From NCBI GenBank assembly GCA_002633005.1, contig NMRA01000374.1, positions 351,653 to 415,652 of the forward strand: 64,000 nucleotides of DNA, in the 5' to 3' direction. Positions 24,580 through 35,999 of this stretch are shown piece after piece. The first letter of the stretch is position 1. Each line of letters opens with the position of its first letter. This DNA comes from Phoronis australis (Eukaryota > Phoronida > Phoronidae). The notes beneath the pieces were generated by a model. The model did not search any database. It was not told the DNA's origin and saw nothing but the letters and a program-made list of their open reading frames with translations. Both the position numbers and the translations under genes were made by a program.

Positions 24580-25649
24580 AGCAATCTGAATTACAATACA
24601 GGTAACGAGTTATTGCCTTGGGTCATGAACTCACTTCATAATATAATGCTTGAACCTTTTTGTCACTTTATTTTCTTCCCTTGTTTGCAAAGTTTAAGAA
24701 TGCCGCCGGCGTCAAAACCTCCGCTTAAAGCGACTTTGTCTGCCGCGCTGAGTTTCCGTCTGCAGTGCACTAGATAAAACATATATTCGAAAAAATCAGG
24801 CCAGAGAAATGTGACAATGGTTTTGCCAACCCTCCAAATTCTGTTAAGGTGGGAAGCTCTCGTATTTTGAACAAATCTCACAACTCACGGAATGATGTCA
24901 AATTCTCAATATTTTGATGAATATAACTGCTGGGTTATAGAGGATGTGGGGCGACCGAAGGGACGGCACAAGTGCCTTACTGGGTTACCGATTTCGTTGC
25001 TGCCTGTCGATTTCTGAATTCAAACGTTGGCAATAATGTATGTTTGTGTATGATCTTGAAGTAAGAAAAAACAGCTAGTCAAATTTTGCTTTTCGCTTAT
25101 TGCATCTCGGTCCAACTGGTTAGCAGATTAAACTAATGTCGCTGGCTGTTCTTTACTATTTCTTGCGTCAGCCCCCACGTAAGCGTGACTGTGTGAATTA
25201 TTGTTTCCACATCCTCTTTTTAGCCATCCATATTAATTTTGTTTATAATTTGGCCATTTTCAGCCTGAACAAAAATTCTTACCATTCGAGTCTGAAATAT
25301 CTACGACGTAGACTGCTCGACGATAGTGGGTAGGAGATTCACGCAGCTAGTTACAGGGATGGGCTTAGGGAGCATCGAGCCGGGAAATATGGGAATAGAC
25401 TTGACATCGCAGTTTTGGGGAACATTGGCAACAGAGGAATATCGTAAAGAACTGGGTCTTTCGTAGCAACAGCTTAAAAGTACATAGTCACGCCCGTTTT
25501 TGTTACTTCGGACTGTTGCTATGTTTGACTGATTTGTAGTGATGCACGTGCGCAAGTTCCCACACTTTGGAGTGCATGTTACCTTGACACCAACATGTGA
25601 TTGACAGGTGACTCACACATAGGCNCACATAGGCGTGCGTGCTGAATAC

Positions 25650-25950
25650 CGCCACTATCTTTGGCCATAAAAAACGAGATGCGTATTGAAAGAGGCCGTT
25701 ATATTACTTGACGGCATTTCCAAGTCACGATTGTCAGCCGACTGAGACATTACACGATAACAGCGGGACCGACCAGTGCCGCAATGCGATATTACAAGTG
25801 ATATAAATAGGATAATCTGGACATCTTGCATGAAAAATAAATGTTTTTCCACCAAGAAGTTTGGTAACGTGATCGTTTAGAATAATGAATTGAAACATTG
25901 CTGTTTTCTGACATTTTGTAGCATATTTATGCAGTTGCGTGAAATTTTAT
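25650..25950. repeat. Diverged dispersed repeat, copy inside the pogo-like element
   Basis: Similar in order to 57600-57910. The clearest block is GAAAAATAAATG-TTTTTC-ACCA followed by AAGTTTGG. An N at 25625 just before it separates two copies of CACATAGGC. Confidence 0.55.
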
Positions 25951-26698
25951 TCTTGATCGATGACTGGCTCGACCACCCCCGATTCTTGTCTTACTTCTTT
26001 GCATAGCATGTTTGTCGCAATGGCAAGAGAGCAATGCCGGACTGTCGAGATAAGGCAGCTAGCCGCAGAACCATACGCTGAAAATGTCATTGAGTCACGG
26101 AGTGTCGACTATAACATCCCAAACACAAAAAAACAGCAGAGTTCAGTTTTTCAAACTTTTATTACAACCAATTTTAAAACTGCTCTCTGACTCAGAACTT
26201 GACAGCTATACATATAGTACGAGACTGTAACCATAAATTTGATGTCTGACCTCTACAACACGTGAAGCTTGCACGCGCGCACTTAAGCAGGGTCACATCT
26301 TGAAACAGTTAATTCTAGTGGAGGCGGAGGCTGCGTGATCACTGGTCGTCTGCGCACCGCAGGACGGCACAGGGCTATTATTCAGCAATTTTGTAAATTT
26401 AATAGTAAATGACTAATCTGAGGGCAAGAGAACCTTTGTTGGGATCATCCGCTGTTATGACGTTTTCAGTCATTTGGCGACGTGACGATAAAGCTCTTTG
26501 AAAAGGGCTACGCGATCCGAGTATGATTGTCCTGTCCGGATTTAGATCGCCAGGTGAGATTAACCGCCCAGGGCGGTTGTCTGTCATAATAAGCGCCCAT
26601 GTACGGTTAACCGCCCATCCCCCACTTTAGGTGGATTTTCGATTTAACCGCCCACTGCTCGGTTAACCGCCCTCCCCCGATTTTTTGGATTCGCCAAT

Positions 26699-27643
26699 TT
26701 AACCACCCAGGGCGTTAACCCGAACGATTACTGTAAACGTGAGGAAACTGTCCTTAGTTAAGTACGTAATCCTGTAAATACGAGGGTGGGTGGTGAAAAC
26801 GTTTCGGTCGACAACAGTCGCTGGCCTCTGTGAGAGCGGGCTGGGCATCAGAGCAAGCGCTGGGTATATCGCAGGGGTTGTCGTCATTAGAACGGTGGCA
26901 TCGTCCGGAGGCAGCGACAATGCTTGAGGAACAGGCGGAAGCTGAAGATCAGGAGGCAAAGTGACAGACGAAGAATCGGCGGACGGCATACCAACAGGAC
27001 GAGTATCAGTGGAGTACGGTACATCATTGTCATCCCGCGTCGGAGCTGGTGAAGGCAACTCGGCACGTGGAGAGAAAAACTCGGGCACAACATAGCAATC
27101 ATCCAGTTTGACTTTGTATGATGTGGAGCGTAGTTGCGAACCAACAAACTTGCGGATATAACACCAGTCGTCGTCGATGGACACTACCAAGTATCGATCA
27201 CGAGCCTTTGTCTTGTCGCGATCTACGTGAAGGTACACTAGATCACCAACAGCCAACGAGGNGCGGACGGCATACCAACAGGACGAGTATCAGTGGAGTA
27301 CGGTACGTCATTGTCATCCCGCGTCAGAGAGCTGGTGAAGGCAACTCGGCACGTGGAGAGAAAAACTCGGGCACAACATAGCAATCATCCAGTTTGACTT
27401 TGTATGATGTGGAGCGTAGTTGCGAACCAACAAACTTACCAAGTATCGATCACGAGCCTTTGTCTTGTCGCGATCTACGTGAAGGTACACTAGATCACCA
27501 ACAGCCAACGAGGTAGGGCGAAGCCGGTGTCGTCCCTGGGGATTCTTCGATCTTTCGCTGTGTGAATGATTCGCAGTCCAGGCACGGTATTGTTGTAAGA
27601 TCATTTCTCTGTCAGACACAGGGAGTTGTTCATTGGTATACAT
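26699..27643 (-). pseudogene. Pol C-terminal domain of LADD-type retrotransposon
   Basis: Contains GDLVYLHVDRDKTKARDRYL, typical of the small beta-barrel after retroviral-type integrases, then FVGSQLRSTSYKVKL and a Pro/Ser-rich tail. The same segment occurs twice around the N at 27262 (26979-27261 and 27263-27513), and the second copy lacks 34 bp. The last codons read into the pogo-like terminus, so the natural stop is lost. Confidence 0.75.
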
Positions 27644-27735
27644 GCTGATTTCGCTGGAACCACATTTCTCGAGATGACAAACCGCGAGAGCAAAGACGGG
27701 AATTGAGTCGGGCTGTGGCGATGCTCAGACTTAGC

Positions 27736-28512
27736 TTACGTCACTGGACCCCCTCCAGGTTGCTGGCGTAACAACTTGTTCTCAAGTTCAGCAATTGCTT
27801 TTTCTGCAACGGGGTTCTTGTTTGTGTTCTTGACGCGACCAGCTTCTAGACGTATGCCAACTGAGTTTAACAGCTTGTCGTTCTGGAGCGCACAAAACTC
27901 AGGGGCAGTATCGACCCGGACAATGGTCGACAGTCCATCAAGTGGGAGTAGTTCTGACAGGAGTTGGACTAGAGCGTCTCGGAGCACAGTATGTGTCTCA
28001 GTGTAAATAAGACAAGTGAAGGAATATGATGTGACCGTTTCACACACAAGAAGAATCGAGCTGGTGCGAACACTTCAAGACATCTGCGGCAAAGCAAATG
28101 CCTGGAACCTCTGGCGGGTCAGTAGTCGATTGTGGGACAAAAGCACAGGGAGAGGCTTTCAGAGACGCACATACATGGCATGATTCAGAAACACGGTCAA
28201 TGGCTTTATCGAGATCTAACGTGTAGAAATGGCGACTGACAACCAGCTTCAGTTGATGCTTGGAAGGGTGGTCAAGCTTGATGTGAATGGCAGAAAGCAA
28301 CCCTTTAAGAACAGCCGGGGGCACGACAATTGTCTCAGAAGCACCTGATCTGCAAACAGGGGTTGGCTTCGATGTACAACGAGTAGACCATCACGGGAGA
28401 TAGTGGTAACCCTGAGGTAATGCTTCACGTCTGGTAAGGAAATGAGCTTCTTAGAAGGGCGAGTGCCCTGTTTCAAATGAGCATGGACACGTTGAAGATC
28501 AGGACATTCCAA
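27736..28512 (-). pseudogene. Integrase of LADD-type retrotransposon
   Basis: Pieces in three frames. 28512-28040 covers the linker and zinc-binding N-terminal region, with HIKLDHPSKHQLK and CHVCASL as the HHCC-type residues. The catalytic core follows: FAADVLK for the first Asp, RVDTAPEF for the second and VAEKAIAELE for the Glu, ending near 27736. This fits a DDE integrase that inserts cDNA into the genome. Frameshifts near 28040 and 28250 disrupt it. Confidence 0.7.
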
Positions 28513-28524
28513 CTGAGTAGCAAT

Positions 28525-29101
28525 CTAGGTGGAGCGAGTCGTAAATGGGAGACGAGTCGATCCTTGCAGGATGTCGTCAACGCAGGTATGTCTCACGACA
28601 GAATCTTCCGTGACAATGATAAACGAACATACTTGGCAATGTGGGTCACTGCAGTCGGGAGCGTTGCGACTCGTGAAGTCTGACGGAATGTTTGCGGAAC
28701 CAGCTACATGTGACAAGTGAACCTGGTAGCGGCTGACAATAGACAGAAATGAAGTTACACGAGGACTAGGTGAGAATTCTCCTCTACATAGTTTCTCTAC
28801 TGCCTGGACACACGGCTTACTGTCTGTGAGGTGACAAGTCCGATGCTATGATTGGATAATAAACGGACTGAAGTGTTTGATGGCAGCAGCTATAGATAGA
28901 GCCTCAATCTCGAACGGCGGAAAGTGTGCGTTTAATCAATTCTCCCGAAGTTCAGCCAGTATATGAATATGTATATGCATATGTATATGCATATATATAT
29001 ATATATAGCCAAGTGACTTGGTGTTTGCGAAGTTTAGCGATGTAAAACCCAGCAAGACACAGCTTCTGTCCACGTGTGACATAGAGCGTTGCCCCTATTC
29101 C
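28525..29101 (-). pseudogene. RNase H region of LADD-type retrotransposon
   Basis: Recognisable segments are [20 protein letters not shown] (first catalytic Asp context) and, further on, a DFTSRNAPDC segment that precedes a small Cys cluster. An AT microsatellite (about 28957-29010) interrupts the coding sequence right after HQVTWL. Confidence 0.65.
28957..29010. repeat. (TA/CA)n microsatellite inside RNase H
   Basis: A run of TATG/CATA/TATATA units replaces conserved residues that are present at the same place in the + strand copy (after VTW). Confidence 0.85.
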
Positions 29102-29105
29102 ATGA

Positions 29106-30484
29106 CTAGTGACAGACCCATCCGTGACGATCCACAATTGGTCTGAGGGTCGAGGTAACAGGATGCTCTTGGCAAACGACGGTCTTGGTAGGTGAAAGAT
29201 GGAGGTTGCACCTGTCCAGGGCCTGGAGTACACAAGTCCATATTGTAAGGAGATCATCTGGGGTATCCGCGCCACAATATAAGTCTTCAGCCAGTTTTGC
29301 GACTTTGCCCTCTTGAAGAAGGTCTCCAAGGATGCGACACATGAGTTCTTCAAGTGCAGTTTCTGAGCCGGCAATACCCATGGCAGCACGGGTATAGACA
29401 CGCACCCCTTTAAAGGGAGTGCAGATGCTTCAGTATTTCACAGAAGAACAGTCCAATGGTATCTGGTAGAAGACACTGCTGATGAGGTCTGTAACGATGA
29501 GGTACCTCCAGCATACGATGGTGCGAAGTGTGGCATGAGGGACGGTTGGGGCTTGCCGTAACGACCTACATCCACGAAGGCAGTGACTAGACATAACCCA
29601 CCGTTTGGCTTCTTCACTAGAAAAGAAGGATTCAGGTACTCGACGGTGATGCCGATGTCCTCCGGTCGACAAAAGATACCTTCCTTCTCAAGATCATCAA
29701 ACTTCAATGGTTTGTAAATCCACGAGTTTGTAACGAGAATATTGTGGGACACGTCCCTTTCGCTGGGGTGGTTGAACGGGACCCATGTTCACCACAGCTT
29801 CGAATGGACTGGCAGACCCATTGTAGCCAGGAACGCGAGGGCTGAACACCTGGTTGTACTCATTCATGACACTGCAAAACAGTTGTCTGGTCTTAGGTGA
29901 CAGCAAACAGTCACGATCCAACACAACAGAGCTCGAATACTGTGTTGTAGGAGATTCTTTGAGAGTACGCATGGAGCTGGTTGGTGGTACAGAGTCCGTG
30001 ACTAGCTGGTAGTTCCGGGCAGTAGCGCAAACTTGACCAAACTGGTTGTTACGAGGGATGTTGTATGGATCCATGGAAGAGTTTACAATCCGAATCTTGC
30101 CGCCTACAGACTCAAATATAGCAGGCTGAGGCCATGGCTTACTTGAGTGGATGCCAGTATCAAGCCGTGGCTCAATGGCGAGGAATCCATCAAGATCAAC
30201 ATCTGGTGGGACGGTAATCTCCAAAAAAATCCCCTGGCCACAAAACTGTGGAGTACCTCGGTGATTGTAACAGATGTGACTGCGTGAGGCGGACAAGGTG
30301 TGGGCTTNCCATGGCTTACTTGAGTGGATGCCAGTATCAAGCCGTGGCTCAATGACGAGGAATCCATCAGGATCAACATCTGGTGGGACGGTAATCTCCA
30401 AAAAAATCCCCTGGCCACAAAACTGTGGAGTACCTCGGTGATTGTAACAGATGTGACTGCGTGAGGCGGACAAGGTGTGGGCTT
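29106..30484 (-). pseudogene. Reverse transcriptase of LADD-type retrotransposon
   Basis: Shows [16 protein letters not shown] (29590s), YQIPLD, the [20 protein letters not shown] block and the active-site motif, here LAED-LYCG at 29294-29283 where the sister copy has LADD-LYCGG. The second catalytic Asp is therefore replaced by Glu-Asp order in this copy. Duplicated segments 30132-30307 and 30309-30484 meet at an N (30308). Several frame changes make it non-functional. Confidence 0.75.
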
Positions 30485-30515
30485 GTGGCAGACTTTGTCC
30501 CAGAGCTGTAGATGA

Positions 30516-30791
30516 TTATGTCAGTCCCTCGCTTTCCTCAGGTCGAACAGCGATATCGTTCGAAGTCATGAATGGGGTCCCAGCTAAAACATCGACGTCC
30601 AGATCGTCAACGACAAGCGCCTCGAGGAGCAATTTTTGTTCATTTCGGGAAACCAAGAATGATGTTTCTCCGACTACGGACAATGATGACTTGCCATCAG
30701 CTTGGAAAGCGCACTGAGTACTGGGTTTGATGGGGGTGTCGATGAACCTTGCGAAGGATGCAGTCGTCGTGATCGTCCACATTGGCGTCAT
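30516..30791 (-). pseudogene. Protease remnant of LADD-type retrotransposon
   Basis: Contains VVDDLDVDVLAGTPFM, the segment that follows the flap in retropepsin-like proteases, after a FQADG motif. The catalytic Asp-containing start is missing compared with the + strand copy, probably by deletion. Confidence 0.6.
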
Positions 30792-31716
30792 CTACACTGT
30801 GGTCTTCTGAACAGGTAAGCTGTCGTACCTTACTCATGAAAAGACGATCTTGTGGTTGAAGAAATGGGCATTTGTTGAGAAAATGCTGTGTCTCCGCACG
30901 ACGAGCTTGCACACACAGGGGGCACGATGGTCTGCTAGTTGAGGTCCGTTTGGGTGTGTGGAAGTTAGAGCGTTTTGAGTCGACTTTGCTAGTACTGTTA
31001 CGTAGTATCTTGGCATCTGCAGCGTGTTTTATTTTGTCAAGCAACGAGCCCATAGCTTGAGAGATCTCTGGTTTTAGCGTGGCTAGGGTACGAGATCGGA
31101 GTTCAGTGCCGTAACATTGCTTTACTAGGTTAGGGAGGTCAGGATGAAGGAGTTTTAACCATGTGAGAACAACCATGTTCTCTAGTGTGGGGGTCAGCTC
31201 TTCATCTACGGTGACTACTTCGTCGTGATGTCGAATGGTACTGTGGGCCTGTAGTAGACTGTCTTCAACAAATGAGACGAGTCTTTGATACAGGTTTTCT
31301 GGTCGCTCATCAGCTTCGAGGACGATGTTGCTGAAGTCCAAAAAGTGAGCACCGGTAGACTGTAGGCCGTAATGAAAACGAATGGCTTGCCATAGCTTGG
31401 CCAGTGATGTGGAGTTCTTCACTATGGTATTGCAAGAAATTACTGGACAGTAGTTTGCCACTTGGCCAAGCAGGAGCTCCAGGTGTTGACATTTCTGAGC
31501 AGCAGTCCTCCTGTGATCTTCAGGGACGCTATCGCCGTCAGCGACCAAACCCCGGTGAGGTGAGGTAGGACTTCCTCCATGACACGCCGCCAACTAGGAA
31601 GTCAGCAACATTCTTGTCAAGGGATAGTATGTACAGTAGGTTCTGACGCCAAGCCTCAAAAGTTGTTATTGTCTCGTTCTTGGTTAACGACCATTGTTAG
31701 TCGCTCTCTGCGACAT
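30697..31716 (-). pseudogene. Gag of LADD-type retrotransposon
   Basis: Starts at an ATG at 31716. After one frame slip it continues with TKNETITTFEAWRQNLLYIL, FLVGGVSW and then LELLLGQVANYCPVI, all shared with the + strand gag at 44726-45772. The C-terminal part has CPLCVQARRAETQHFLNKCP, a Cys/His cluster that may bind nucleic acid. At least two frameshifts lie between 31716 and 31590. Confidence 0.75.
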
Positions 31717-31871
31717 GTTGCAGGTGCGAATCAAGTGCAAAACAATGTCACTTGTCATGGTAATTGTGTGGACTAGTTGTAGTGTGAACTGGCTCGTACC
31801 CCTTTGAAATGGGATAGCGTACGCACGCTGCGGTAATTTACGGGGATCGGGCGTAAAGTGCGTTTATATAA

Positions 31872-31883
31872 CGCACCACGCCA
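31872..31883 (-). promoter_or_regulatory. Retrotransposon primer binding site
   Basis: TGGCGTGGTGCG on the minus strand follows an LTR-like block with AATAAA. The + strand copy has TGGCGTGATGGC at the same place (44703), which supports it as the tRNA primer site. The matching tRNA was not determined. Confidence 0.55.
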
Positions 31884-31884
31884 G

Positions 31885-32160
31885 AAGGTAATAGTATATG
31901 CAGAACAAACAACTGTGGACGAAACACTGAGGTTTATTGAGAGCTGAATAGAATGAACGATACCAGCACAAAATGGCAGATGGCAGAGAGAGAGGCCGGG
32001 CGCTGACTACAGCGAAACGACATCTGGCGGATTGGTGCAGCTTGGCGGGATCCCTTTGATCGTGACCCGAGCGCGACTCAGCCAAGGTGGATAAATACAG
32101 TCTTGCTCAATCTGCCAAAACCCCACCGTTTACCCTGATAGGCGGGGTGTGGACCAATCT
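31885..32160 (-). repeat. Probable 5' LTR of LADD-type copy 1
   Basis: On the minus strand this contains a Pyr-rich tract, AATAAA about 55 bases before the primer site and a GTATTTATCC box upstream. The outer limit is not defined because no second LTR was found to compare with. Confidence 0.45.
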
Positions 32161-32494
32161 TATTTTGTGGGAATGTTTATAGGATGCGTGCTCTGAAAAC
32201 TCCATTCAGTCAAAGCAATTGTATTCATTCCAAATCATCAACTCACAAAGATCAATTTTCAAGAGTGACATCAAAACCATATCCAAACTGGAAAATTCAA
32301 TTTTTAGTCTATGGCAATGTGGGTATCCTGCTGAATTGAAGCAGATCATTCTTTAATTCTTTATGGTCAGTTCTTAGAGGAAACCTGGCTATATCACTGA
32401 CAATTTAAAATAATTGACACTTAAAAACAAGCATACAAACAAGGTACTATACATTCAGACTACCAAGAATCATACATGTTTCTCTTGACATTAA

Positions 32495-33802
32495 AGGCAA
32501 AGGCAAGCTTTTTTCATGTCATTTTTAGCAAAAATAGGGTTCATTGATTATCCCAGACATATTTTTCACTTATTTACAGCTTTTCGTAATTTAATTAATT
32601 ACTCGTCGTCTTCTCCGGAAGTGACGTTTTGGGAGGCAAGAATTTCGCGCCAATTTCTTTTCATACAGTCTGACTGTGAGAGCAGTTGAGTCGGTCATTT
32701 TTCTACCTCGGTTGTGGTAAGTTCGGTCGTCGTATCTTTTGTTTAGGAGTCAGTCAACATGCCACCCTGTTGCTGCCTACCGAGATGTACTTGTTATCGT
32801 CTCACGTACAGAGGAAGAACTGTTCTACTTGCCGGGTGTCCCGCGACACACTCCCGACGGTGACTTGAGCACCCAAACTGCTTACATCCCACCGTGCCAC
32901 TCCCTTGTCACACACGTGGCACCTTCTAAATAGCTTCAATACAAGTCCACAATGAACTTATCAAACTTAGGTTCACCGATCTGTTCACTGGATGACGAAC
33001 TGTCCTTTTCACTGGGTGTCAAACTGGGCCTGTATTCACTCCCACTACTCAACATCGCTGCAGGACTGCTTACAGGCTCTGGGCTAGAGACAACGGCACA
33101 CGGGGAATCACTGCTAGTTCCTGGAATTTGCACGCTATGGGGTACGTTCGGAGGCATGGGTTACAGTAGATGAAGTGCCTCCAGTCACTGTTTATAGTAG
33201 CTACAGCTCGCGAGGCTTCTCGCTTCAAAAACGCACTTCACAGGGGTGGCGACGGGGCACTGCCAGGAATCAACAGCGACGGTATGGAACCCTTCTTCAG
33301 GCATTGTTTCGCAGGAACCTTCATCAATTCAGCGTACATATCTCTGTCGTAATCTGACGGCTGAAAATGCTTGCCACTGCTTTGTACGTTGCGTGAATGG
33401 GTAGCGCTGCGTTCTTCACCGAACGAGCTAGCCAAGTACGGCGAATGTGCCATTCTTCGGAAAGCGATGCAAGGTACCCAAAGCGCATGTGAGACGATAA
33501 TGAGTGCATCCTGGTACGCAGCAACAGCGTGGCATGTTGTCTGACTCATAAACAAAAGCAAACGACAACCGAACTTATCACATCCGATGTAGAACAATGA
33601 TTGACTTGACAGCTCTCACAAGACTGTATGAAAAGAAATTGGCGCAAAATTCTTGCCTCCCAAAACGTCACTTCCGGAGTAGAGGATGAGTAATTAATTA
33701 AATTACGAAAAGCTGTAATTAAGTGAAAAACATGTCTGGGATAATCAACAGACCTTATATTTGCCAAAAATGAAATGAAATGAAAAAAGGTTGCCTTCGC
33801 CT
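32495..33802. mobile_element. Kolobok-like fold-back DNA transposon with THAP remnants
   Basis: Flanked by TTAA on both sides (32491-32494 and 33803-33806). The ends are inverted: AGGCAAAGGCAAGC on the left and AGGCGAAGGCAACC on the right. The arms run for about 310 bp (32495-32815 and about 33485-33802) and are roughly 85-90 percent identical by eye. The TTAA target plus a THAP domain is characteristic of the Kolobok superfamily (established knowledge). The middle encodes only a decayed THAP protein on the minus strand, so it is non-autonomous. Confidence 0.65.
32936..33597 (-). pseudogene. THAP-domain protein remnant
   Basis: On the minus strand from about 33525, MPRCCCVPGCTHYR then LHRFPKNG is the C2CH start of a THAP zinc finger. 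A frameshift follows, then RRTWLARSV, and in another frame SGKHFQPSDYDRDMY and GSIPSLLIPG, the C-terminal THAP hallmarks. A Ser/Pro-rich linker lies at 33157-32936. A second, poorer copy of the start (MPPCCCLPRCTCYR) is in the left arm at 32759 (+), as expected from the inverted repeat. No intact protein is possible. Confidence 0.65.
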
Positions 33803-34004
33803 TTAAGTGATTGTCTCCCCCTAATGTGTCTGGGTAGAATTCCACAGCCACACACCATAAGATCAGAGAGAATCTAGACAATACAAAACAAATTTTAGGG
33901 CACTGTACTTAATTTTTGTGAGTTTGCTAGAGAGTGTGAGCCACAAAAGCACTGTGTCAGTTTGCCCAAAAGCTTTAACTTGTAGCCAATAAAGCATCAG
34001 TAAT

Positions 34005-34051
34005 GCTGAACATCGCAACAGACTGCATAACATCACAACAGACTGCTTAAC
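34005..34051. repeat. Left stub of the 20-bp minisatellite
   Basis: Two to three units of the same GCATAACATCACAACAGACT repeat that resumes at 36753. The LTR element splits the array. Confidence 0.85.
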
Positions 34052-34652
34052 TGTAGTGTATTACTAATAATAACTAAGAAAAGAGTATATTTCTACTTAA
34101 CTAAAAACACGTGATCCCCAGAAGCCGTGCCACCAGAGACTTCTCGTGGTGATCTCACAAACTAGTGAGCAGGGTATACCACACTCCTAACTCCAACATG
34201 AGACTAACAAACCACTAAAATGTCCTTAAAATAAAGTTCGGTCACCATTAACACAAAAGTTCAAAGGAGAACTATAAATACACTTAAACTAATGTTCAGA
34301 AAAGTCACAAATCACAAATCCAATCTGTCCGGTGCCTTAGTAACACGAGTGGACCTGCGCAACGACACCGGTTCAGGTGACGCAGGTGCAGAGTCCGGAA
34401 ATCCTGAGTCCGAATGCATGTTTGAAACACTGACTGGTTCAGCTGGTGAATCACTAGCCACAATCGGTGCCTGGTCCGCAGATATCTGCTATGAATTAAG
34501 TTCAATGCGTTCAGGCATAGAAGAATTAATCGTCTGCAATAAGGTGATCAGCATGCACGAAACGATAATTGTTTCCATACACTCGCACTAATCCATTTCT
34601 CCTTCCCACCGCGAGTTTGCCGAACGCGCACATGTTGATAAAGATTGTACTG

Positions 34653-35080
34653 TCACAGTTCAGGTGTTTGACCATCATGAGTGGATTTCTGGCAACTCTG
34701 CTTCCTTTCCACAGATTCCTGTAAGTTCGGTTTCAGCAGGGTGAGGTTAGCACGTTTCAGAAATAGTTCGGCAGGAGTTTTGTCAGTGACAGAATGTGGC
34801 CTGTTGCGATATGAGAACAAGTTCAATAAGCGATGCGACAATGGCAAGCGTGTATCAGATTTGCCCAACACGTCTTTGAAAATCTGCACATAACGTTCCG
34901 CCTGTCCATTACTAGCAGGATGATAAATGGGACTGAACTTGTGCTTGACACCGTCAATTAAGCATCGAAATGTCTCAAATTCTGCGGATCAAAACTGTGG
35001 GCCATTATCTGACACAAGCTCATAGGGCAAGCCGTAAGACGCGAACAGCTGACGTAATTTCACACTAAATCCTCAAATTG
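34653..35080 (-). pseudogene. Integrase C-terminal fragment (deleted gypsy element)
   Basis: Minus-strand pieces include FKDVLGKSDTRLPLSHRLLN and YRNRPHSVTDKTPAELFLKR, the usual end of the integrase core in Ty3/gypsy elements. The upstream core is partly missing and frame-shifted. Confidence 0.7.
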
Positions 35081-35145
35081 TCCTTATCCAGGCCAGGCCA
35101 GGCAAATAAGTCTTGGGTATTAGGTAATGGATATTTGTCATCCTC

Positions 35146-35460
35146 TTACTGAGTGTTCAATAATTTGTAGTCGCCACAGACGTGAATAGTTGGACCGGAG
35201 GACTTCACTTTCCTGATGTTCACAGTGGGCGACGCCCAGTTACTATGTTCCACACGCTCCACAACACCACTTTGTTCCATGCGACTGAGCTCGACCTCCA
35301 CCGACTCCTGAATTGAATAAGGAACGGGACAAGCTTTTTGAAACGTGGTTTTTGCATTAGGTTTAAGCCTGATAGACACAGTGATGTCTCGGATTCCCTC
35401 GCCATTATCAATATACAGGTTTTTATACTTTGCGATAAGGAGATCAATATTGCGGTTCAC
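35146..35460 (-). pseudogene. Reverse transcriptase N-terminal fragment (deleted gypsy element)
   Basis: Shows QKACPVPYSIQESVEVEL, EHSNWASPTVNI and CGDYKLLNTQ, the fingers region before the catalytic Asp residues. The remainder of the domain is absent; the deletion point is near 35100-35145. Confidence 0.75.
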
Positions 35461-35999
35461 AAGAGGGAATTCCAGTTAACTCCCAATTCTCATTTCCAAT
35501 TCCTACCAAAAAGCGAAGGACGGTTACCCTTAACCACAATGAGAGGCAATTTTCTCGAGGCCTCTTTAAATGTGACTAAGCCTCAATAACACCAAGCAAG
35601 GGCACGGGTACTTGGTCATACCCAAAATGAGTAACATTTGGAGGCTCCAGATGAAACTGCAAAAAACTCGCCTTGTAAAGGTCTTCACCGATGGTGGTAC
35701 GTGCAGCGCCAGAGTCTACTTCCATAGAAATGTCATGGCCAGCAACATTTACAGCTACATAAACTGGAGGCTCTTCACCAGCCCAACAGTATGCAAATTA
35801 TCAAGGTCACCAAGCCTCACGTTACTGATAGTTCCCGAATCAGTTTTAACATGCTGTGACTTACTGTCATAGGTTTAATATGTACAACTTCCCCACATTT
35901 ATAACATGTGGCACCTTTATGTCGACAAGTATGTTAATTGTGTTTACCTCCAGAGCGAAAACAAGAACCACTAGGCTTACTAACGCAGATGGGGTAGGA

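Larger units (their letters stand above)
24041..26733. mobile_element. pogo/Tigger-like DNA transposon, non-autonomous
   Basis: The ends are 24-bp inverted repeats matching at 22 positions, with the shared core TAATCGTTCGGGTTAACGCC. The right end finishes ACTG and both sides touch TA (24039-24040 and 26734-26735), as expected for TA-targeting Tc1/mariner-pogo elements whose ends begin CAGT. Subterminal regions carry many GGTTAACCGCCCA-type units (24050-24580 and 26545-26710). No DDE/D transposase is recognisable inside. About 260 bp of the left part is duplicated around an N at 24321. The right end abuts the 3' end of the minus-strand retrotransposon, so it probably inserted there. Confidence 0.65.
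26736..32160 (-). mobile_element. Decayed LTR retrotransposon, LADD-type family, copy 1
   Basis: Reading on the minus strand: an LTR-like segment (about 32160-31885) with AATAAA near its end, a primer binding site TGGCGTGGTGCG (31883-31872), gag, protease, reverse transcriptase, RNase H, integrase and a C-terminal tail. The order is that of Ty3/gypsy or Bel/Pao elements. Numerous frameshifts and stops make it inactive. Single-N duplications at 27262 and 30308 add artificial frame breaks. The 3' LTR was not found; a pogo-like element sits where it should begin. It is the same family as 44703-53768 (+). Confidence 0.8.

Noticed and set aside
27776-28006. + strand open frames across 27.7-31 kb
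   Set aside because: They are antisense shadows of the minus-strand retrotransposon integrase and gag.
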